NCBI GenBank assembly: GCA_016794585.1
Contig: JAEUJM010000042.1
Location: 62,001 to 126,000, forward strand
DNA: 64,000 nt
Source of the DNA: Acidimicrobiales bacterium
Lineage (GTDB): Bacteria; Actinomycetota; Acidimicrobiia; Acidimicrobiales; DATDAH01
Direction: 5' to 3'
The stretch's first letter is position 1. Every line of letters begins with the position of its first letter. Positions 59,528-64,000 of this stretch are shown here, in pieces. Below the pieces are notes generated by a model, which worked only from the letters and a program-made list of their open reading frames with translations, did no database searches and was not told where the DNA came from. A program made the position numbers and the translations under genes.

Positions 59528-60182
59528 CGACCACGGCCACACACCGGTAAGGCAGCCGACGGCGATCGAGTCGAGTCTCGCGGGACAGGCGACGCTTCGT
59601 CGGCGGGGGCTGTGGCTGGCCTACGCCACCATCGGGTGGAATGTCATCGAATGCGTCATCGCGGTCGCTGCGGGTACCGCGGCCGGCTCGATCGCCCTCA
59701 TCGGCTTCGGTCTCGACTCTGCAGTCGAGGTTGCCAGCGCGTCGGTGATCGTCTGGCAGTTCCGGGCCGAGCGGCGCCACGGCGTCGACGAGCGGCGCGA
59801 GCAGATCGCGCTCAGGCTCATCGCCCTCAGCTTCTTCGCCCTCGCCGCCTACGTGACCGTGCAGTCGGCGTTCGACCTGTTCGGTGCGGGCGAGGCGGGT
59901 ACGTCCGCGGTCGGCATCGCCCTTGCTGCGATATCCCTCTTGGTGATGCCCGCGCTGGCAGTGATGAAGCGCCGCACCGGGCAGGCCCTGGGATCGCGCA
60001 CCCTCATTGCCGACGCCGCCGAGACCTTCCTGTGCACCTACCTGTCGGCTGTCCTGCTCGTCGGGCTCCTCCTCAACGCCACAGTGGGATGGTGGTGGGC
60101 CGATCCTCTCGCTGCGCTCGTGATCGCGGGATTGGCGTTGAAGGAAGGGCGCGAGGCCTGGAGGGGTGAAGACTGCTGTTGA
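59520..60182 (+). CDS. Cation diffusion facilitator (CDF) efflux transporter
   Basis: This 220-residue protein is started at the GTG at 59520, overlapping the previous stop by 8 bp. It has helices with the CDF metal site (IALIGFGLDSAVEVASASVIVW), an Arg-rich cytoplasmic loop and four further helices. The C-terminal cytoplasmic domain of longer CDF proteins is missing. It exports divalent cations such as Zn, Co or Cd with proton antiport. Its place behind a metal-sensing repressor supports efflux. Confidence 0.85.
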   Translation: MGDDHGHTPVRQPTAIESSLAGQATLRRRGLWLAYATIGWNVIECVIAVAAGTAAGSIALIGFGLDSAVEVASASVIVWQFRAERRHGVDERREQIALRLIALSFFALAAYVTVQSAFDLFGAGEAGTSAVGIALAAISLLVMPALAVMKRRTGQALGSRTLIADAAETFLCTYLSAVLLVGLLLNATVGWWWADPLAALVIAGLALKEGREAWRGEDCC

Positions 60183-60778
60183 GCGATCTCGATCGTGAAG
60201 TGAGCGGCGTCCGCCGGTTGGCTGGGGTCTGCCTCGTGCTCACCGTCGGCGCCGTGACCCTGGTTGGCCTGGTGGCGCCGTCCCGAGCGGAAGCGCATGG
60301 CAGTTCCGGGGCCATCCAACTGGTGGATTCGAGCGTCAGCGGCGACCTGCAGCTGTTCATCCAGGTGTGCGTGGCGTACGCCGACGAGCACGAGGCTGAT
60401 CCTGCTGCGGTCACCGTCTCTGCGCAGGGCCCAGATCTCATGGAGGTCGCAGTGCAGACCATGGACGTCGACTCCGACGAGGGTCTGCGCTCGGCCAACC
60501 TCGAGTTTCCGGCTGCGGGCTCGTGGACCGTCGTCGTGGAGTCCTCAGATCCTCCTGCGTCGTTGGCGGTGCCGGTGACGATCGGTGTGGGCGAGGCGGT
60601 CTCACCGGCCCAATCGGTCGCCATCGGAGCATCGACGGGGCTTGCGTGCCGGGCCCCGGGCAGCGACGCGCCGACATGGTTGATCGCCGTGGGCGCCACG
60701 CTGGCGGCGGTCCTGGTGTTCGGAGCGCTGTACCTCCGTCTGGGTCGCAGCGGGTCGGGCGCCGAGGGTGCGGCCTGA
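60179..60778 (+). CDS. Secreted membrane-anchored hypothetical protein
   Basis: This 199-residue protein begins at a TTG overlapping the CDF stop (TTGA). It has a signal sequence (VCLVLTVGAVTLVGLVAPSRAEAHG), a beta-rich extracytoplasmic part resembling small YtkA/FixH-type domains, including FPAAGSWTVVVESSDP, and a C-terminal helix (LIAVGATLAAVLVFGALYLRL). A mature N-terminal AHG is common in copper-related secreted proteins. Function unknown. Confidence 0.7.
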   Translation: MSDLDREVSGVRRLAGVCLVLTVGAVTLVGLVAPSRAEAHGSSGAIQLVDSSVSGDLQLFIQVCVAYADEHEADPAAVTVSAQGPDLMEVAVQTMDVDSDEGLRSANLEFPAAGSWTVVVESSDPPASLAVPVTIGVGEAVSPAQSVAIGASTGLACRAPGSDAPTWLIAVGATLAAVLVFGALYLRLGRSGSGAEGAA

Positions 60779-60790
60779 GGTGGCAGTAGG

Positions 60791-61342
60791 TTGACGTCGG
60801 TGCGCTGGCCTCGCTTGTGGACGCTGTTGCTCATCCCGGGAGGGATGGCGGCGGGTCACGTTGTCGGTTACGCACTGGCGGCGGCGATGGGCGCGGCGCC
60901 GGTCGTCGGCTCGCACCATGGCTATGTCGGCGACCTGTTCTTCGTCGCGGTGCCGCTCACCGTGGCGGTGCTGGTCCGGGCCTTCTTGAGCGGGCTGCGC
61001 GATGAGCTGCCCCCGGTCCGGTTCCCCCTCCTCGCACTCGCGCAGATCTGCCTGTTCCTCTCGGTCGAGCTGGTCGAGCACGGGTCTGTGGGGATCGGTG
61101 CGTGGGTCACGCTCACGGAACCAGCTGTGCTGTGTGGCCTCGCCGGTCAACTCCTCGTGGCCTGGCTCATAGTCATGGTCGTACGAGCCTCCTATCAGGT
61201 AGGCGTGATCGCCCGCTCGCCGAGGGCCACCCCGACGCGCTCCCATGTGCGTCAGCGCTGGGGTCGTTCCCTAGCTGGCCGGGGATCGCTCGGGGTCTCC
61301 GTCTGGTCGCTGTCGAGGCGAGGCCCACCGCTGGCGGCCTGA
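60791..61342 (+). CDS. Hypothetical membrane protein of the metal cluster
   Basis: This 183-residue protein (TTG at 60791, GTG at 60800 as alternative) has about four helices, with a His pair in GSHHGYVGDLFF, and a basic C-terminal tail. It lies between the metal transporter and the CopC-CopD gene. No family recognised. Confidence 0.6.
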   Translation: MTSVRWPRLWTLLLIPGGMAAGHVVGYALAAAMGAAPVVGSHHGYVGDLFFVAVPLTVAVLVRAFLSGLRDELPPVRFPLLALAQICLFLSVELVEHGSVGIGAWVTLTEPAVLCGLAGQLLVAWLIVMVVRASYQVGVIARSPRATPTRSHVRQRWGRSLAGRGSLGVSVWSLSRRGPPLAA

Positions 61343-61389
61343 ACCCGCCACGTTCGCCGTTCCGGCGACCTCATTCGACAGGAGCACCC

Positions 61390-63009
61390 GTGTCCAAATC
61401 TGGCGCGCCCGCCTTCCCGCGGGCTGCCTGCCTCACCCTGCTCGCCTGCGCAGCGGCGCTGATCGCCTTTATCGGCCCGATGGCTGCGCCCGTATCTGCC
61501 CACGCCACCCTCGTCTCCACCACGCCGCCCGGGGACGAGTTAATCGACCGCGTCCCGGCCGACGTCCAACTCGTGTTCGACGAGGCCGTCGAGGTCGTCG
61601 ACGGCGGGGTCCGCGTCTTCGGCCCTTCCGGGGAACGGGTGGACCGCGGTCTCGCCGAAACGCGCGATGGGGGCCGCACGGTTCTGGCCGCCATCGACGA
61701 TCCCGGGATCCAGGGCACCTACACCGTCTCCTGGCGGGTCCTCAGCGAGGACAGCCACAATCTCTCCGGCTCGTTCGTGTTCCACGTCGGCACCGAGACC
61801 GGCGCCGCCGACATCGGTGACGACGCGGACACCGTCACCGATCTGGCGGGCGGGATCGGTCGCTGGGTTTCGTACGCCGGTGCGCTGGTGGCTCTGGGAG
61901 CAGCGGTGCTTGCGTTCGCCAACCCGGGTGAGCCGACCGTCAGGCGCCGGCTCCGGCTGATCGTGATGATCGGGGCGGGCGCGGCCGCGGTCGCGACCAT
62001 GGTGGTCCTCGTTGCCCAGACCGCCGATGTGTCGGGCCGGTCCCTGCTGGATTCGGTCGGCCTGACGGTGGACATCGCCATGGACACCCGGTCGGGTCGG
62101 CTCGCGGTGTTGCGGTTGTTCTTCCTGGTAGCCGCTGGGGGAGCAGCGTCGATCGGTGCCCTGTGGTCGAAACGCCCCTGGATCGCGGGTGGCCTCGTGG
62201 CAGCAGCAATGGTCACGTGGCCGCTCTCGGGTCACGCCTGGACCACGTCCCCCCGGTGGGCGGCGGTCGTCGTCGATCTGGTCCACCTGGTGGCCGTCGG
62301 CGTGTGGGTCGGTGGCCTGTTCGCGCTGGGGTGCACACTGCGGGCGGCCGGCGACCAGGCCGCTATGGCCCGCCGGTTCTCGAAGGTGGCGCTGGTGACC
62401 GTCGTTGCGGTGGCCATCAGCGGTTCGCTCTCGGCGTTCTGGCAACTGCGGTCGTTCGATGCCCTGCTCGACACCGGTTTCGGGCAACTTCTCACGGCCA
62501 AGATCGCCGGCTTCGCCGCGCTCGTCATCCTCGGATCGCTCAACCGTTCGCTGGTGGCCTCGTGGGCGGATCGCTCCGCAGCGCTCCTCGTCCGGTTCGT
62601 CAAGGCCGAGGTCGTCGTCGCCATCGTCGTGTTGGCGTTGACCGCAGCGATGGTGAACCAGCCGCCGGGGCGGGAGTCGGTGGGCGGCCCGTTCGAGATC
62701 TCCACCCAGGCGGTTGGAGGAGGGGGGCGACTCGACCTCACTGTGACACCCGCGCGCGTCGGGCAGAACGACATCCACCTCTACTTCTTCGACGAAGCCG
62801 GACAAGGCCTCGTCCCGGTCGACGCGGTCGAGGTGACCGCCGGCACCGATCAGATCAATCCGAGGCGACTCGACATCGAGGCTGTCACCCCGAGTCACTT
62901 CTCGAGCTACGGCGCGTCGCTCACTGCGCCGGGGACCTGGACCCTCACCGTCACCGCGGTCCAGCAAGGCCAGACATCCAACTACACGATCGAGGTACCT
63001 GTTCGATGA
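61390..63009 (+). CDS. CopC-CopD fusion copper protein
   Basis: This 539-residue protein starts at the GTG at 61390 with CAGGAG upstream. After a signal peptide (to SAHATLV), the CopC domain carries the N-terminal His of the mature protein and DSHNLSGSFVFHVG with further His ligands for Cu(II). A membrane domain of about eight helices follows (WVSYAGALVALGAAVLA, LVHLVAVGVWVGGLFALG, FGQLLTAKIAGFAALVIL), typical of CopD/YcnJ, and then a C-terminal beta-rich domain (about 440-539). It is thought to bind and import copper. It overlaps the next gene by 4 bp. Confidence 0.9.
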   Translation: MSKSGAPAFPRAACLTLLACAAALIAFIGPMAAPVSAHATLVSTTPPGDELIDRVPADVQLVFDEAVEVVDGGVRVFGPSGERVDRGLAETRDGGRTVLAAIDDPGIQGTYTVSWRVLSEDSHNLSGSFVFHVGTETGAADIGDDADTVTDLAGGIGRWVSYAGALVALGAAVLAFANPGEPTVRRRLRLIVMIGAGAAAVATMVVLVAQTADVSGRSLLDSVGLTVDIAMDTRSGRLAVLRLFFLVAAGGAASIGALWSKRPWIAGGLVAAAMVTWPLSGHAWTTSPRWAAVVVDLVHLVAVGVWVGGLFALGCTLRAAGDQAAMARRFSKVALVTVVAVAISGSLSAFWQLRSFDALLDTGFGQLLTAKIAGFAALVILGSLNRSLVASWADRSAALLVRFVKAEVVVAIVVLALTAAMVNQPPGRESVGGPFEISTQAVGGGGRLDLTVTPARVGQNDIHLYFFDEAGQGLVPVDAVEVTAGTDQINPRRLDIEAVTPSHFSSYGASLTAPGTWTLTVTAVQQGQTSNYTIEVPVR

Positions 63010-63644
63010 CCAGACGCTCCCGCAACTGCTGGGTGGCCGCCGCCATCGTCGTCGCGTTCGTTGCGCTGGGGGGACCCGCGTCGCCTGCCTCGGCTCACGA
63101 AGGCGGCGGCACCATCGCGGTCGACACCGCAGAACCTACGGACGACGGGGCGATCCGGTACGTCGTGCGCCTGACCTGGAACAACGACGGTCACCCCGCC
63201 GCCGCCGGGCTCACGACGATCACCGCGGTGGCGGTAGGCGCCGACGGCTCCGCGCTCACTCCCGTGACCCTCGAACCGCTCGACGACGGTCGGTTTGCGG
63301 CCACCGTCGAGTTCCCCGACCCCGGCGACTGGACCGTCCGGTTCACGGCCGTCAGCCCGGAAGCCACCCTCGAGCGGCCACAGCAGGTCGACCCATCCCC
63401 CACCACGACCTTGTCTCCTGCACCGACTACGTCCGCAAGCGAAGCGCCGGCACCGACGACGACCGCCACACCTGACGGCGAGGACGAGGACGAGGACGGC
63501 GATGCGTCGAAGGCGGGGACCGTCGTGTTCGTGGTCGTACTGGTGATCTTCGTCGCGGGAGCGGTCCTTCTCGGCATCCGCATGCGTCGGCAGGGCCAGT
63601 CCGATGCCGGGCGTTCCGGCACGGCTGAGGGGCACGAGGAGTGA
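63006..63644 (+). CDS. Secreted YtkA/FixH-like protein with C-terminal membrane helix
   Basis: This 212-residue protein has a signal peptide ending near ASAHEGG, a beta-rich domain (IRYVVRLTWNNDGHPAAAG, FAATVEFPDPGDWTVRFTAV), a Pro/Thr-rich linker followed by an acidic stretch, and a terminal helix (VVFVVVLVIFVAGAVLLGI). The AHEGG start and its overlap with CopC-CopD suggest a role in copper handling. Confidence 0.75.
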   Translation: MTRRSRNCWVAAAIVVAFVALGGPASPASAHEGGGTIAVDTAEPTDDGAIRYVVRLTWNNDGHPAAAGLTTITAVAVGADGSALTPVTLEPLDDGRFAATVEFPDPGDWTVRFTAVSPEATLERPQQVDPSPTTTLSPAPTTSASEAPAPTTTATPDGEDEDEDGDASKAGTVVFVVVLVIFVAGAVLLGIRMRRQGQSDAGRSGTAEGHEE

Positions 63645-64000
63645 CGCGCCTGTGGGTGGTCGTCGCGGTGGTGCTCGCCGCGGTCGTGGCGCTCGCCTCG
63701 CCGGCAGCGGCGCACGGCGGGCCGGGCGGGGACGATCCGGGAGGCACGAACTTCCGGACCCGCATCCTCGAGGTGACCCCCGATGTGGATGGCCTCGAGA
63801 TCCGCGTGATCGAAGCCGGCGCGCGGGTCGAGCTGGTCAACGACACCGGCGAAGAGATCATCGTGCGGGGCTACGAGGACGAGCCGTTCCTGCGCGTCAA
63901 CGACGACGGCGTGTTCGAGAACCTGCGCTCGCCCGCCACCTATCTGAACCGCTCCCGTCAGGCATCGTCGGAGATCCCACCGGAGGCGGACGCCGACGCC
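63641..64000 (+). CDS. Secreted protein of the copper cluster (partial)
   Basis: The frame starts at the GTG at 63641, overlapping the previous stop (GTGA), and runs off the window. A signal peptide (VVVAVVLAAVVALASPAAAHGG) precedes FRTRILEVTPDVDGLEIRVI and VELVNDTGEEIIVRGYEDEP, a beta-rich extracellular domain. Only about 120 residues are visible; no family can be named. Confidence 0.75.
   Translation, partial: MTRLWVVVAVVLAAVVALASPAAAHGGPGGDDPGGTNFRTRILEVTPDVDGLEIRVIEAGARVELVNDTGEEIIVRGYEDEPFLRVNDDGVFENLRSPATYLNRSRQASSEIPPEADADA

Noticed and set aside
1..64000. tRNA genes or an attachment site
   Set aside because: I found no cloverleaf-like sequence or convincing direct repeats at the element edges by reading; a tRNA search program would be decisive.

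Overview
The window is high-GC DNA with strong G/C preference at third codon positions, Shine-Dalgarno sequences of the AGGAGG type, frequent GTG starts and many ATGA/GTGA start-stop overlaps. Protein types such as SCO6880-like and DUF6112-like conjugation proteins, a Tad pilus with CpaB/CpaE-like genes and a BTAD regulator point to an actinomycete. An Acidimicrobiia-like host is an inference only. No rRNA, tRNA, CRISPR array, replication initiator or integrase was recognised.

Region 1 (1-20037) looks like ordinary chromosomal or stable accessory DNA. It holds the end of an FtsX-like permease, three small secreted PepSY-like acidic proteins (241-756, 5926-6255, 18135-18653), a four-gene ABC-2 transporter operon (1044-4276), a polytopic mannosyltransferase-like protein, a ZIP metal transporter with a DtxR-like box, and a Type III-like restriction-modification pair. 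The R-M methyltransferase gene carries a one-base frameshift. Next come a secreted esterase with a phosphodiester-glycosidase, an OmpR/PhoB-type two-component system (14597-16640), a DedA membrane protein fused to a response-regulator receiver domain (16718-17830), and a purple-acid-phosphatase-like enzyme. Direct repeats TTCAG-N6-TTCAG lie before the two-component operon, the DedA fusion and two PepSY genes. A variant with 10- and 11-bp spacing lies before the third, suggesting one small envelope-stress-like regulon.

Region 2 (about 20141-58717) reads as a conjugative element. One minus-strand block encodes a giant methylase-helicase, two small element proteins and a VirD4/TraG coupling ATPase (20141-27786). 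A second minus-strand block encodes a DUF6112-like small membrane protein, an NTF2-like VirB8-type protein, a TrbL/VirB6-like channel protein, an SCO6880-like protein, a VirB4-like ATPase and a CHC2/Toprim primase (33689-39983). Between the two blocks sits a defence island (28103-33451): a three-gene ABC-three-component system with a restriction-nuclease-like first gene, and a convergent DUF6119/TIGR04141 gene. A bifunctional cell-wall hydrolase, a HigBA-like toxin-antitoxin pair and a membrane protein are on the plus strand (40099-42765). A roughly 10.5-kb minus-strand operon (42847-53357) encodes a complete Tad/Flp-type pilus assembly set, ending in an unusual membrane protein that joins two LysM domains to a BTAD regulator. 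Upstream are an AT-rich promoter with a perfect inverted repeat, a sigma-factor-like protein, 12-bp-spaced iterated motifs, two inverted repeats that could form oriT, a wHTH-like protein, a MobF relaxase-helicase (55094-58438) and a small excisionase-like HTH protein.

Region 3 (58842-64000) is a metal-resistance cluster in one direction: a CmtR-like ArsR repressor, a DUF3703 protein, a cation diffusion facilitator, secreted and membrane proteins, a CopC-CopD fusion and further secreted proteins, the last running off the window. Most of these genes overlap or nearly touch, so they are probably co-transcribed.

Taken together, the element couples a T4SS DNA-transfer apparatus to its own Tad pilus, and carries phage-defence and possibly metal-resistance cargo. 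All functions are assigned by reading motifs; no database search was possible.
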